NCBI RefSeq assembly: GCF_000428845.1
Contig: NZ_AUAS01000006.1
Span: 310,001-374,000, forward strand
Source: Dyadobacter alkalitolerans DSM 23607
GTDB lineage: Bacteria; Bacteroidota; Bacteroidia; Cytophagales; Spirosomataceae
DNA length: 64,000 bases
Direction: 5' to 3'
Shown: positions 43,362 to 53,117 of the stretch, piece after piece
How the letters are laid out: each line of letters starts with the position of its first letter
Numbering within the stretch: the first letter of the stretch is position 1
Program-made: the position numbers and the translations under genes
The notes under the pieces: model-generated
The model's database searches: none
Told to the model about the DNA's origin: nothing
Seen by the model: only the letters and a program-made list of their open reading frames with translations

Positions 43362-44645
43362 TTAGCGCCTTCTGTTCCATTCCACGGTGCGGTAACCGAT
43401 CAGCAGATCGGCTCTTCCGGCTTGCGGGCGATGGTAAATGAGGATGTCATAATCATTCTCTGTTGCGCCATAATTGCCTTCAATGTATCCCTCATCCGGT
43501 GTTTGTCCCGCCTTGACCATTGTGTAATTGTAATTGATGACGCCTTGTTTGATCATCATTTCAACTTCATAAGCATTTGTCGCCGCATTGTAAGTCATCT
43601 TATTAGTATCCGTAAGTTGCCAAAGATTAAATGCGCCATTGACGTAAAATGTGGCCTCGGGGTCTTGTTGGGTTCTCAATGTGAAAAGGACAGGCGTATA
43701 GTCAGCTTCGACACTTCCGTTGCCTGATTCACGTTGATCTACAATGTATTGGCCATTGAAATCGTCCGTTTGAATGTATGCATTGTTAGCCCGGGACTTG
43801 TCAGGGAATAACATCAGCCTTGTAAATTCGTCCGACCGCTCGATTTCATTAACGCCAAAACCTCTTCCGGTCAGGCTGCGGCTATCGAAATAGCGAAATT
43901 CGTTTCCACCAGGAAAAGTGTTTTCAAGGTCGAAGAATGTGTATTCCAGAATCTGATCAAAAGGCCTGACATTGGTTGGTTTAAAATTAGTCCTTATCTC
44001 ATTGAAACGGAAGTTTTTCCGGAGCACCACCTTCAAATCTGTTTGTGGTGCATTCAACGGATATCCTTTATAATCGACTACAAAATCAATCTGCTGATCA
44101 GAGAACTGCTGCTGAATTCCTTGTGAAAAACGCGCTTTTGCATCGATATTTACGCGCGATTCATAAAGCATGAAACGCCGGCTCAGGACAGGCTTCCGGT
44201 CCCGGTCTGAATAAACATAAATGACATAGTTGCCTGACAGTTTAAGCTTTGGCAGTTCAAGTTTATAGTGAAAATAAGGCACTTTAGTGCTGAATGCCTG
44301 CTGATAATCATTGATCGGGTATTCGTTGAATTCAAATGTAAATTCGATGTCATTTAAATTCGATTTGGTCCAATCCGCATTGCAGTGGATGATCTTTGCT
44401 CGGTAACCTTCAAATTGACCCGTTAAGTCGTCAAACTCTAAAACCAATGGAGCGGCACTGGTCAGCGGCTTAATTGCTGGCGTAAGCAGACGTGTTGGGT
44501 TTTCGGGATCATCAAGTGCAGGATAAAGTAAAACGGTCTTTATTTTATCATTATATATAAAATCTTCCAATCTGATGTTTTGAGATTGCGCATTCGCATT
44601 TCCATACGTTAACCCAAACCACAAAAAAAGCGAAATCAACCTCAT
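43362..44645 (-). CDS. Type IX secretion system plug protein (DUF5103)
   Basis: 427 residues with signal peptide ending NANAQ. The order RLEDFIYNDKIKTVLLYPALDDPENPTRLLTPAI, LVLEFDDLTGQFEGYRAKIIHCNADWTKSNL, YPINDYQQAFSTKVPYFHYKLELPKLKLSGNYVIYVY matches DUF5103, identified as the plug that closes the SprA translocon of the T9SS in its resting state. The C-terminal third is an E-set-like beta domain ending in an AGRADLLIGYRTVEW strand. It indicates the organism has a T9SS; no other T9SS gene lies in this window. Confidence 0.87.
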   Translation of the reverse strand: MRLISLFLWFGLTYGNANAQSQNIRLEDFIYNDKIKTVLLYPALDDPENPTRLLTPAIKPLTSAAPLVLEFDDLTGQFEGYRAKIIHCNADWTKSNLNDIEFTFEFNEYPINDYQQAFSTKVPYFHYKLELPKLKLSGNYVIYVYSDRDRKPVLSRRFMLYESRVNIDAKARFSQGIQQQFSDQQIDFVVDYKGYPLNAPQTDLKVVLRKNFRFNEIRTNFKPTNVRPFDQILEYTFFDLENTFPGGNEFRYFDSRSLTGRGFGVNEIERSDEFTRLMLFPDKSRANNAYIQTDDFNGQYIVDQRESGNGSVEADYTPVLFTLRTQQDPEATFYVNGAFNLWQLTDTNKMTYNAATNAYEVEMMIKQGVINYNYTMVKAGQTPDEGYIEGNYGATENDYDILIYHRPQAGRADLLIGYRTVEWNRRR

Positions 44646-44749
44646 AATAAATCATTAAAATTATCCTGTGACTTTTTATGTAATGTACGTCTGAATAGCC
44701 AAACGTGTTTTGCACGCTGGCAACTATTTTTTAACTTACATTATCCAAC

Positions 44750-45328
44750 ATGATCGCACAGACTATTAAAATGTATTCAGAACACGAGTATTTGGAGCTG
44801 GAAAGGAAAGCCGATTATAAGAGCGAATATTACCAGGGAGAGATATTTGCGATGGCGGGGGCAAGTCCTAATCACAATCGGATTATGGCAAACCTATCAG
44901 GGGAAATTTACATGGCACTGAAAGGCCGATCTTGTCAAAATTTTTCAAGTGACATGCGCTTGCATATTCCCCAAAACGGTCTTTATACTTATCCTGACAT
45001 AATAATCCTTTGCGGGAAGCCGGAGTTCTCTCAAAATGATAAGGACACATTAATCAACCCATCTGTAATTATTGAAGTATTGTCTAAATCTACAAGCGCA
45101 TATGATAGGGGTGATAAATTTCGGCTTTACAGATCAATCCCAACATTGACGGACTATATCCTTGTTGATTCCTTATCAATTTCCGTCGAGGTCTTTCAGA
45201 AAAACGAAGACGGCACTTGGTTGTTGAATTCAGAAATCAACAACATTAACGAGCGGATCACATTGACAAACATTAATGTCCAGATAGAGCTGAAAGACGT
45301 TTATGCTCGAACTATTGGATTGAATTAG
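44750..45328 (+). CDS. Uma2 family endonuclease-like protein
   Basis: 192 residues of the Uma2 (DUF820) restriction-endonuclease-like fold: [38 protein letters not shown] with the first Glu, YPDIIILCG (catalytic Asp), and [35 protein letters not shown] with the E-V-x-S motif. The PD-(D/E)xK residues look intact. The family is abundant in cyanobacteria and Cytophagales and its biological role is unclear. ATG 44750 or 44771. Solitary, with a strong terminator. Confidence 0.88.
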   Translation: MIAQTIKMYSEHEYLELERKADYKSEYYQGEIFAMAGASPNHNRIMANLSGEIYMALKGRSCQNFSSDMRLHIPQNGLYTYPDIIILCGKPEFSQNDKDTLINPSVIIEVLSKSTSAYDRGDKFRLYRSIPTLTDYILVDSLSISVEVFQKNEDGTWLLNSEINNINERITLTNINVQIELKDVYARTIGLN

Positions 45329-45334
45329 ACATTA

Positions 45335-45374
45335 AAAGCAGAAAGGGGAATCAAACGATTTCCCTTTCTGCTTT
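45335..45374. terminator. Bidirectional terminator between Uma2 and ABC-F genes
   Basis: A long stem (AGCAGAAAGGG(G)AA with TTCCCTTTCTGCT, one bulge) covers about 45337-45350 and 45359-45372 around an 8-nt loop, with A-rich and T-rich flanks. It serves both convergent genes. Confidence 0.85.
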
Positions 45375-45388
45375 CATAACATTAAATC

Positions 45389-47344
45389 TCACTTCCCAGC
45401 CAGCGCATCCACTTCCAGCATCAGATTCTCCCAAGTCTCCGTGCTTTGATCCAGCTTCTGCTTAATGTCAGCATAGAAGCGGTTTAAGTCGGCAAGTGCT
45501 TTTGCATCATTGTAAATCTCTGGATTAGCGAGCTTTACTTCTGTTTCGGTCTTTTTAATTTCGAGATTGTTGATCGTTGATTCCAGCTCCTCGATCTGCT
45601 TCTGTGCTTTCTTTATTTTTTGAGAATCTTCGTTGGAAACGGGCTTGCCATTGTTTTTTGAAGCATTGCCGTTAGAAGCAGGTTGCTGAGACGCTTTTTG
45701 CGGAGGCGCGCTGCTAACCGTTGCTTTATCGCTCACCGCAGACTGCAATCCCCGCTCTTCCACCCACACTTCGTATTCATGATATGTTCCCGGATATTCC
45801 TTAATCTGGTGATCTTCAATGTACCAGATCTTGTTCGCAATGTTCTCAACAAAATATCTATCGTGGGAAACCACGATGTAACTGCCTTCATATTGCTGCA
45901 AAGCCTGGATCAAAATGTTCACCGACTGCATGTCCAAGTGGTTAGTAGGCTCATCGAGCAGCAGGAAGTTGGCTTGTGAAAGCAAAACCTTCGCTAAGGC
46001 AACCCGCGATTTTTCACCTCCCGAAAGGACCTTAATCTTCTTGAAAACATCATCGCCTGAGAAAAGAAAACAGCCTAGAACGGTCCTTAACTCCGTCTCC
46101 GTTTTGTTAGGATTAGCATATTTGAGCTCTTCAATGAGGTTATGGTTCACATTCAGCGATTCCAGCTGGTGCTGTGCATAGAATGTAAAAGAAACATTGT
46201 GCCCTAATCTTCTTTTTCCTTCAATCGGCTCTGTTCCAGCCACAACACGCAGCACGGTTGACTTTCCGCGTCCGTTTGCTCCGATCAACGCGATCTTATC
46301 GCCGCGTTCCATGCTAATGTTGGTGCCGTCCAGAATAACCTTATCACCATAAGCCTTAGAAGCATCTTCTAATTGAAAAACGTGTCTTCCAGGTTGCGTA
46401 GTAAACTGAAAACGGAAATGCACTTTCGCATTCTCGTCGATCACCTGGTCCACAACCTCCATTTTATCCAATGCCTTCACACGGCTCTGAACCTGACGCG
46501 ATTTGGTTGCTTTGGCTTTAAAACGCTCGATAAAACGTTCGGTCTGGCGAATTTTGGCCTGCTGATTTTCATAAGCACCACGCTGAATTTCGTTGCGCTC
46601 TTCTTTTTCCTCCATATAGTAGGAATAGTTTCCGGCGTAGTAATTCAGCTTTCCATTGGCAACTTCAACCGTTGTATCAATGGTGTTATCCAAAAATTGC
46701 CTGTCGTGGGAAACCACGATCACAGCGCCTTCGTAACTCTGAACATATTTCTCAACCCACTGAATAGAAGGTAAGTCCAAGTGGTTGGTTGGCTCATCGA
46801 GCATGAGTAATGATGGTTTTTGCAAAAGCAACTTTGCCAGCATCACCCGCATTCTCCAACCCCCGGAAAACAATTTCAATGGTCTGTGTAAATCATCTGT
46901 AACAAAACCCAAGCCTTCCAGGATCGCTTCTGCCTTGGATTGAATGGTGTAACCGTCCAATGCTTCAAATTCTTCCTGAACCCGAGCCAGCTTATCTACC
47001 AGTGCATCCGTATAATTGTGCTCCATGTCGTGCAGGATCTTGTCCATCTGGATCTGCAACACATTCTGCCGTTCAAAAGCCTGCATGGCCACGGACAAAA
47101 TGGAATCATCACTCTGGTAAGAAAGCAAATCCTGGTTTAGGAAACCGATGGTACAGTCGCCCGATTTGGAGATATTTCCGCCATCCGGCTGAAATTCCCC
47201 GTTTATCATTCTAAGCAATGTTGACTTTCCTGTGCCATTCAGACCGATAAGGCCGATTTTTTGTTTGGGCTTGATATGCAGCGAAGCACTATCGTAGAGT
47301 GCCCGGTCGCCAAGAAAGTAACTGAGGTTGGTAATCGCGATCAT
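45389..47344 (-). CDS. ABC-F family ATP-binding protein (Uup/EttA-like)
   Basis: 651 residues with two ABC domains in tandem and no membrane segments. Domain 1: Walker A GLNGTGKST, signature FSGGWRMRV, Walker B LLMLDEPTNHLD. The linker (P-site tRNA interaction motif) runs over ERNEIQRGAYENQQAKIRQTERFIERFKAKATKSRQVQSRVKALDKM. Domain 2: GANGRGKST, LSGGEKSRV, LLLDEPTNHLD. A C-terminal coiled coil of about 80 residues, preceded by a Ser/Asn/Lys-rich spacer, is of the Uup type. A ribosome-associated translation factor. Confidence 0.93.
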   Translation of the reverse strand: MIAITNLSYFLGDRALYDSASLHIKPKQKIGLIGLNGTGKSTLLRMINGEFQPDGGNISKSGDCTIGFLNQDLLSYQSDDSILSVAMQAFERQNVLQIQMDKILHDMEHNYTDALVDKLARVQEEFEALDGYTIQSKAEAILEGLGFVTDDLHRPLKLFSGGWRMRVMLAKLLLQKPSLLMLDEPTNHLDLPSIQWVEKYVQSYEGAVIVVSHDRQFLDNTIDTTVEVANGKLNYYAGNYSYYMEEKEERNEIQRGAYENQQAKIRQTERFIERFKAKATKSRQVQSRVKALDKMEVVDQVIDENAKVHFRFQFTTQPGRHVFQLEDASKAYGDKVILDGTNISMERGDKIALIGANGRGKSTVLRVVAGTEPIEGKRRLGHNVSFTFYAQHQLESLNVNHNLIEELKYANPNKTETELRTVLGCFLFSGDDVFKKIKVLSGGEKSRVALAKVLLSQANFLLLDEPTNHLDMQSVNILIQALQQYEGSYIVVSHDRYFVENIANKIWYIEDHQIKEYPGTYHEYEVWVEERGLQSAVSDKATVSSAPPQKASQQPASNGNASKNNGKPVSNEDSQKIKKAQKQIEELESTINNLEIKKTETEVKLANPEIYNDAKALADLNRFYADIKQKLDQSTETWENLMLEVDALAGK

Positions 47345-47452
47345 GCCGCAAAGGTACGGGGAAAGTGGGAGATAGAAAAAGTGGATTTGTTGGAATAGTT
47401 ATAAAAGCCAGTGCATAACGACGTTATTGTCAGATTTAATGTAAATTTGAAC

Positions 47453-48031
47453 ATGAACAATCTCTTCCCGATCTTCCTTAAACTTGAAAACCTGCATACG
47501 CTTATCGTGGGTGGAGGATATGTGGGACTTGAAAAAATCACAGCGGTGCTGGACAATTCGCCCCTCGCCAATGTTACGCTGGTTTCTCCCGACATCCGCC
47601 AGGAAATACGCGATATAGCAAGCCTGAATTCCCGGATAAGTTTAATTGAACGCAGGTTTGAGGATGCGGATCTTGACACGAAAGACATGGTTATTGTCGC
47701 AACCAATGATAAGCTGAAAAACGCCCGGATCGCCGGCGTAGCCAGGTCGCGGAACATGCTTGTCAATGTAGCCGATACGCCCGCGATCTGCGATTTTTAT
47801 CTGTCTTCGGTGGTGAGGAAAGGGAATTTGAAAGTGGCGATTTCCACAAATGGAATGTCCCCGACGCTCGCCAAGCGTTTGAAAGAGGTTTTAGGGGAAG
47901 CGTTGCCAGATAATCTGGAAACGGCAATGGAACAATTAAAGGCTGTCAGGGATATGTTGAAGGGCGATTTTGCCTATAAAGTTGACGAATTGAACCGCAT
48001 TACTTCCGTTTTGACAGAGAAAAAAAATTAG
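47453..48031 (+). CDS. Precorrin-2 dehydrogenase / sirohydrochlorin ferrochelatase (Met8/CysG-N type)
   Basis: 192 residues from ATG 47453; the frame extends to 47411 without a convincing start. The N-terminal NAD-binding loop is LIVGGGYVGLEKI. Then come NVTLVSPDI and KDMVIVATNDKLKNARIAG with the catalytic Asp-type region, NVADTPAICDFYLSSVVRKGNLKVAISTNGMSPTLAKRLKE. This is the siroheme synthase N-terminal half without the methyltransferase (CysG-C/CobA). It makes siroheme for sulfite/nitrite reductase. No other siroheme or sulfur gene is next to it. Confidence 0.9.
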   Translation: MNNLFPIFLKLENLHTLIVGGGYVGLEKITAVLDNSPLANVTLVSPDIRQEIRDIASLNSRISLIERRFEDADLDTKDMVIVATNDKLKNARIAGVARSRNMLVNVADTPAICDFYLSSVVRKGNLKVAISTNGMSPTLAKRLKEVLGEALPDNLETAMEQLKAVRDMLKGDFAYKVDELNRITSVLTEKKN

Positions 48032-48225
48032 TCAAAAAAACGCCCAAAACGCCCGGTTACATCACAATAAATTTGAGTACAGAAAGTTTTATTAATTGCA
48101 AAGCGAAAGTTTAGCGCCACCCCTCCATATCGTTCCGTTTTTCTGCGTATTATTGAGATAATTAATCATTAAATCCGTCCTGGCGGAAACCCATTAATTT
48201 GCGTTAGACTTATACTTTGTTCTAT

Positions 48226-51200
48226 ATGAATGTTCTCTATCGGATCAGTGGCCTGAGTCGGCTTTCATTTTTGCTTGCATTCTTCGTTTTCCTTTCCAGT
48301 TCAGTTTCTGTTTTTTCAAATACAATATCCACTGCGGATATTGACATCAAGGGGGTTGTAAAAAGCTCTACCGGTGAAACGCTTGTTGGGTCCACTGTCA
48401 GGGTGAAAGGAACGCAAAAAGGCACGGTAACGAACGAAAAAGGTGAGTTTGTGCTCCAAGGAGTGAATGAGAGTGCCACGCTAGTGGTAACAATGATCGG
48501 ATTTTTGCCCAAAGAAGTTAAAGCTGCGAGAAGTGTTTCTATCGAACTCGCCGAGGATGCAGTGGGGTTACAGGATGTAGTAGTAACTGGTTTTCAGCAA
48601 ATTGATAAAAATAAATTTACAGGATCGGCTGTAACATTAAAAACGGACGATGTCAAGATCGACGGTCTGCCCGATGTTAGCCGGATGCTCGAAGGACGTG
48701 CAGCAGGTGTTTCTGTCCAAAACGTTTCAGGAACATTCGGCGCTGCGCCCAAAGTGCGGATTCGCGGCGCAACTTCCTTAAATGGCGATAACAAGCCATT
48801 ATGGGTGATTGACGGTGTCGTGCAGGAAGATATTGTGAACATTTCCAATGATCAGCTTTCAAGCGGCGATCCTACAACATTGCTAGGTTCCGCAGTGGCA
48901 GGGGTTAACCCGGCTGATATTGAGACGTTTGATATTCTTAAAGACGCTGCTGCCGCCGCGCTCTATGGTGCGCGAGCCATGAATGGCGTAATCGTGATCA
49001 CTACGAAAAAAGGAAAAAGCGGCAAGCCTGTCATTACGTATTCCGGGAATTTCAGCACGCAGCTGACTCCCAGTTACAGGAATTTCAACATTATGAACTC
49101 CGCTCAGCAAATGTCCGTGCTGGGTGAGCTCGAAAGAAAAGGCTTCCTTACTTCCAGCGTCCTGTCCAAACCCGATTATGGTGTTTATGGCAAATATTAC
49201 AATTCCCTCGCGGGCGACGATCAGGGAAATTTTCCCCTTGCCAATACGCAGGAAGCGAAGCGAAATTTCTTGCTGGGATACGCCCGGACCAATACCGACT
49301 GGTTTGATGTCCTTTTCAAGCAAAACTTCATTCAGGAACATTCCGTAAGCGTTTCATTTGGGACGGACAAATCACAATCTTATGTATCAACCAGTTATCT
49401 TGATGATAATGGTTGGACAATTGCTGATAAGGTCAAGCGATACACATTAAACTTTAAAAACAATTACCAGCTTTCACCGAAAATTACGCTTGGGCTGCTG
49501 ACGCTTGCTTCCGTAAGAAGACAGGAAGCGCCTGGTTCGCTGAGCCGTAGAAGCAATCCGGTCGAAGGCAAGTTTGACAGGGATTTCGACATTAATCCTT
49601 TCAGCTATGCGCTCAATACGAGCAGGACGCTGACTGCATATGACGAAAATGGAAACCTCGAATTTTTCAGAAGAAACTTCGCACCATTTAACATTGTATC
49701 GGAGCTGGAAAACAACCGGATCAAGATTAATCTGGCCGATATCAAATTGCAGGGTGATTTTTCTTATAAAATCACGGATAACATTACCTATGATTTTATA
49801 GGTGCGCTGCGCTACATTCAAACGGGCCGTGAGCACATTATCACCGAAAATTCCAATATGGCCAATGCATATCGCGCGGCGGATAACTCGACGATTGCAT
49901 TAGCAAACAAATATCTCTACACCGATCCCGATGTGCCCAATGCATATCCTGTGGTTGTGCTCCCCAGCGGTGGTTTCTACAACCGGAACGAGGATCAGAT
50001 GTTGTTTTATAACATTCGTAACAACATTAGATACAATAAAAATTTTAATGAACGGCACGCTGTCAATGTGCTGGCAGGGCAGGAAATTAAATATACTAAC
50101 CGGCAAAATTCCAATAACACCGGTTATGGCTTTCAATATGGGCAGGGTGGGACGCCGTTTGTGGATTACCGGATCTTGAAACAGACCATTGAAGCCAATT
50201 TCCAATATTACGGCATGCGGATGGATTACGAGCGTTTCGCCGCATTTTACGGAAGCGCCGGTTATACATTAGACGACAAGTACAATTTCACAGGTTATGT
50301 CCGCTACGACGGTTCCAACGGCTTCGGAAAGTCGGCCATAGCGCGCTGGCTGCCAACGTACACCGTAGCAGGTTCCTGGAATTTTGACCGTGAGAATTTT
50401 ATAAAAAGGTTTAAATGGCTCAGTATGGGTCGGTTGCGCGCGAGTTATGGACTTTCTGCGGACACAGGCCCGGCGACCAACTCAGCAGCATTGTTCCAGA
50501 GCATCATTACCAGACGTCCTTACAATGATGAAAAAGAGTCTGCTATACAGCTTGCTTCTCTCGAAAACACAGAGCTGACCTGGGAGAAGCTTTACAGCGG
50601 AAACCTGGGATTGGATCTTGGGTTTCTGGCTAATCGCATTAACCTGAGCGTGGACGGTTACATTCGAAACAGCTTTGACCTGATCGATCAAATCAAGACG
50701 TCGGGGATCGGAGGGCAGATTTACAAAGTGGCCAACTACGCCGATATGCAATCCTATGGCGTGGATTTTTCTTTGGATGGGGTTTTATTTAAAAACAAAG
50801 ACTGGGATTTCCGCTCGCGTGTGACCGTGGGTTATGCCCGCACGCAGATCACGAATGTGGATAACAGCCCCGGCATTTTTGATCTTGTCAAAGCAGAAGG
50901 CGCCAATGTAAAAGGAAAGCCGGTTCGGAGCTTATTTTCTATCAAATATGACGCACTGAATCCGACAACAGGCGTTCCTATCTTTTTGAACGAAAATGGG
51001 GAAGTGAGTTCGGATGTTTACCTGCAAGATCAGAATGTGGGTTACCTCAAATATGAAGGGCCGGTAGATCCACCATTTACAGGTGGTTTTAATAACACAT
51101 TAACTTATAAGGATCTGTCGCTGAACGTGTTTCTAACGTATCAGGCCGGCAACAAAATCCGTCTTAACCCGCTTTACAAGGACACATTTAGCGATTTGGA

Positions 51201-51582
51201 TGCCATGCCGAGGGAATTCCTGGATCGGTGGGTTATGGCAGGTGATGAAAGCGTAACAACTGTTCCGTCCATCAGCGATATGCTTGAAAAGCAATATCTG
51301 TCAGGAACATATCCCTATAACATCTATAATTATTCAACCGAGCGCGTTGCCAGAGGGGATTTTATCAGATTGAAATCTGTCTCACTGGCATATAAAGTGC
51401 CGTTGGTGGTTGCTGCAAGATACGGTTTCAAAGGAGCGAGCATTCAGCTTTCGTCTATCAATCCATGGTTGATTTATGCGGATAAAAAATTGAAAGGACA
51501 GGATCCTGAGTTTTTCAACTCGGGTGGTGTGGCCCAGCCGATCCAGAAGCAATTCACGGTGGCGCTCAAACTGACATTATGA
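48226..51582 (+). CDS. SusC/RagA family TonB-linked outer-membrane protein (system 1)
   Basis: 1118 residues from ATG 48226 (TTG at 48217 less likely). Signal peptide, then a CarboxypepD_reg-like domain (DIKGVVKSSTGETLVGSTVRVKGTQKGTVTNEKGEF), then the TonB box region and plug (VVVTGFQQIDKNKFTGSAVTL; RMLEGRAAGVSVQNVSGTFG; KVRIRGATSLNGDNKPLWVIDGVVQ; ILKDAAAAALYGARAMNGVIVITTKKG). The barrel ends KQFTVALKLTL. Imports a ligand bound by its SusD partner. The following SusD, metallopeptidase and DUF4302 genes suggest a proteinaceous ligand. The spacing to SusD indicates one operon. Confidence 0.95.
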   Translation: MNVLYRISGLSRLSFLLAFFVFLSSSVSVFSNTISTADIDIKGVVKSSTGETLVGSTVRVKGTQKGTVTNEKGEFVLQGVNESATLVVTMIGFLPKEVKAARSVSIELAEDAVGLQDVVVTGFQQIDKNKFTGSAVTLKTDDVKIDGLPDVSRMLEGRAAGVSVQNVSGTFGAAPKVRIRGATSLNGDNKPLWVIDGVVQEDIVNISNDQLSSGDPTTLLGSAVAGVNPADIETFDILKDAAAAALYGARAMNGVIVITTKKGKSGKPVITYSGNFSTQLTPSYRNFNIMNSAQQMSVLGELERKGFLTSSVLSKPDYGVYGKYYNSLAGDDQGNFPLANTQEAKRNFLLGYARTNTDWFDVLFKQNFIQEHSVSVSFGTDKSQSYVSTSYLDDNGWTIADKVKRYTLNFKNNYQLSPKITLGLLTLASVRRQEAPGSLSRRSNPVEGKFDRDFDINPFSYALNTSRTLTAYDENGNLEFFRRNFAPFNIVSELENNRIKINLADIKLQGDFSYKITDNITYDFIGALRYIQTGREHIITENSNMANAYRAADNSTIALANKYLYTDPDVPNAYPVVVLPSGGFYNRNEDQMLFYNIRNNIRYNKNFNERHAVNVLAGQEIKYTNRQNSNNTGYGFQYGQGGTPFVDYRILKQTIEANFQYYGMRMDYERFAAFYGSAGYTLDDKYNFTGYVRYDGSNGFGKSAIARWLPTYTVAGSWNFDRENFIKRFKWLSMGRLRASYGLSADTGPATNSAALFQSIITRRPYNDEKESAIQLASLENTELTWEKLYSGNLGLDLGFLANRINLSVDGYIRNSFDLIDQIKTSGIGGQIYKVANYADMQSYGVDFSLDGVLFKNKDWDFRSRVTVGYARTQITNVDNSPGIFDLVKAEGANVKGKPVRSLFSIKYDALNPTTGVPIFLNENGEVSSDVYLQDQNVGYLKYEGPVDPPFTGGFNNTLTYKDLSLNVFLTYQAGNKIRLNPLYKDTFSDLDAMPREFLDRWVMAGDESVTTVPSISDMLEKQYLSGTYPYNIYNYSTERVARGDFIRLKSVSLAYKVPLVVAARYGFKGASIQLSSINPWLIYADKKLKGQDPEFFNSGGVAQPIQKQFTVALKLTL

Positions 51583-51626
51583 TCGTGAAGGGGGTAATCA
51601 GTATGGATGATTTTAAGTTTTTGAAT

Positions 51627-53099
51627 ATGAACAAGACTAAAATTTTTAAAAAGATACTTTTCGTTCTGCCGCTCTTCATGCTGGCGGGTTGCGAAGAATT
51701 TCTTTCAACAGAACCGGATAGTACCAGGGCCACGATCAACACGCCGCAACAGGTTTCTCAGTTGCTCACGACAGCCTACCCGCAAGGAGGTTATGTTGTT
51801 TTTGCGGAGTCAATGAGCGATAATGTTGCAGACAAGGGCATTGGAGAAGATGATAAGACGAACCGCGCATCTTTTCTTTTTGAAGAAGTAGAGGCCACGG
51901 TCGATGAACAGGATTCTCCCGACCAATACTGGGCGGAATGTTACCGCGCCATTTCTGTTGCTAATCAGGCGCTGGACATTATCAGCAAATCTTCAAATCC
52001 GTCGCAGTATGATGCCCAGCGGGGTGAAGCATTGGTTGCGCGCGCTTATGCACATTTCATGCTGGTCAATTTTTTCAGCAAATTTTTCGATCCCAGTCAG
52101 CCGAATACAGAGCCGGGCGTCCCGTATGTTACTGAGCCAGAAACGGTTGTTTTGAAAAAATATGAAAGAGGTACAGTTTCCGGTGTATATCAGAAAATTG
52201 AGCAGGATTTGATTGAAGGTTTGCCGTTGATCAGTGACGGCTCATACACCGTTCCGAAATACCATTTCAACCGGGCAGCAGCGAATGCATTTGCAGCGCG
52301 TTTTTATCTGGTAAAAAGGGATTATCCCAAAGTGGTGCAGTATGCAAATGCCGTTTTTCCGGGCAGCAGCATTGTGGATAACCTCCGCCCCTGGAACACA
52401 ACCTATTCTAGTCTTTCACCACAGGAACTTTACAACACTTATTCAAGGGCAAGTCAAAATGCAAACCTGATGCTCGTTGAAACCGCTTCCCTTTTCGGAA
52501 GACATGTTGCGCGTTATCGTTTTGGAATGAATTTCCAGAAATGGCAGGAAATTTCAGAAAGTGAGAATATTATCAATAATTCGCCGGGATGGTCTTATCC
52601 ATTGTATTCCCAGGGAGATAACAATTATCTGATCCCTAAACTGAATGAGTATTTTGTAAGAGAATCCGTCAATGCGGAAATCGGGCAGCCTTATGTCATG
52701 TTGCCGGTTTTCACGGCGGAGGAAGTGCTTTTCAACCGCGCCGAGGCCAATGCATTCCTGGGAAATACCGCCGCGTCATTGGCCGATCTGAATTTATTTG
52801 TGAGCAAGCGTGTCGGTGGCTATCAGCCTGATAAGCATACTGTTACAGCCGCGAGTATCCGCCGGTTTTTTGGGCCGGGGAGTCTCAGGGACGGGATTAT
52901 CAATACAATCTTGTCTTTCAAACGTGTTGAGTTCGTTCAGGAAGGCATGCGCTGGTTCGATTTGCAGCGTTATGCGCTGCCCGTGACCCATCAAACGGTT
53001 AATGGCGGCACGCTCACGGTTCAGGCCAATGATCCGAGACGAATTTTACAAATTCCACAATCCGCTACATTGGCAGGCATTGAACAAAACAAGCGTTGA
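51627..53099 (+). CDS. SusD/RagB nutrient-binding lipoprotein (system 1)
   Basis: 490 residues from ATG 51627, chosen because it gives a lipoprotein signal ending MLAGCEEF; the upstream ATG at 51579 overlaps the SusC stop and would add 16 polar residues. Features of the SusD fold: TPR helices (YWAECYRAISVANQALDII; RGEALVARAYAHFMLVNFFSKFF), then FNRAEANAFLGN and FKRVEFVQEGMRWFDLQRYAL near the C-terminus. Forms the lid over the SusC barrel. Second gene of the four-gene operon. Confidence 0.94.
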   Translation: MNKTKIFKKILFVLPLFMLAGCEEFLSTEPDSTRATINTPQQVSQLLTTAYPQGGYVVFAESMSDNVADKGIGEDDKTNRASFLFEEVEATVDEQDSPDQYWAECYRAISVANQALDIISKSSNPSQYDAQRGEALVARAYAHFMLVNFFSKFFDPSQPNTEPGVPYVTEPETVVLKKYERGTVSGVYQKIEQDLIEGLPLISDGSYTVPKYHFNRAAANAFAARFYLVKRDYPKVVQYANAVFPGSSIVDNLRPWNTTYSSLSPQELYNTYSRASQNANLMLVETASLFGRHVARYRFGMNFQKWQEISESENIINNSPGWSYPLYSQGDNNYLIPKLNEYFVRESVNAEIGQPYVMLPVFTAEEVLFNRAEANAFLGNTAASLADLNLFVSKRVGGYQPDKHTVTAASIRRFFGPGSLRDGIINTILSFKRVEFVQEGMRWFDLQRYALPVTHQTVNGGTLTVQANDPRRILQIPQSATLAGIEQNKR

Positions 53100-53117
53100 T
53101 CCTTAGCATTTAATGAT

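Noticed and set aside
47442..47449. TAAATTTG just before the siroheme gene as a promoter
   Set aside because: It matches TAnnTTTG but lies 3 bp before the ATG, so transcription would start inside the gene.
48211..48219. TATACTTTG before the system 1 SusC as a promoter
   Set aside because: Three rather than two bases separate TA and TTTG, and the ATG is 7 bp away; no supporting -33 element.
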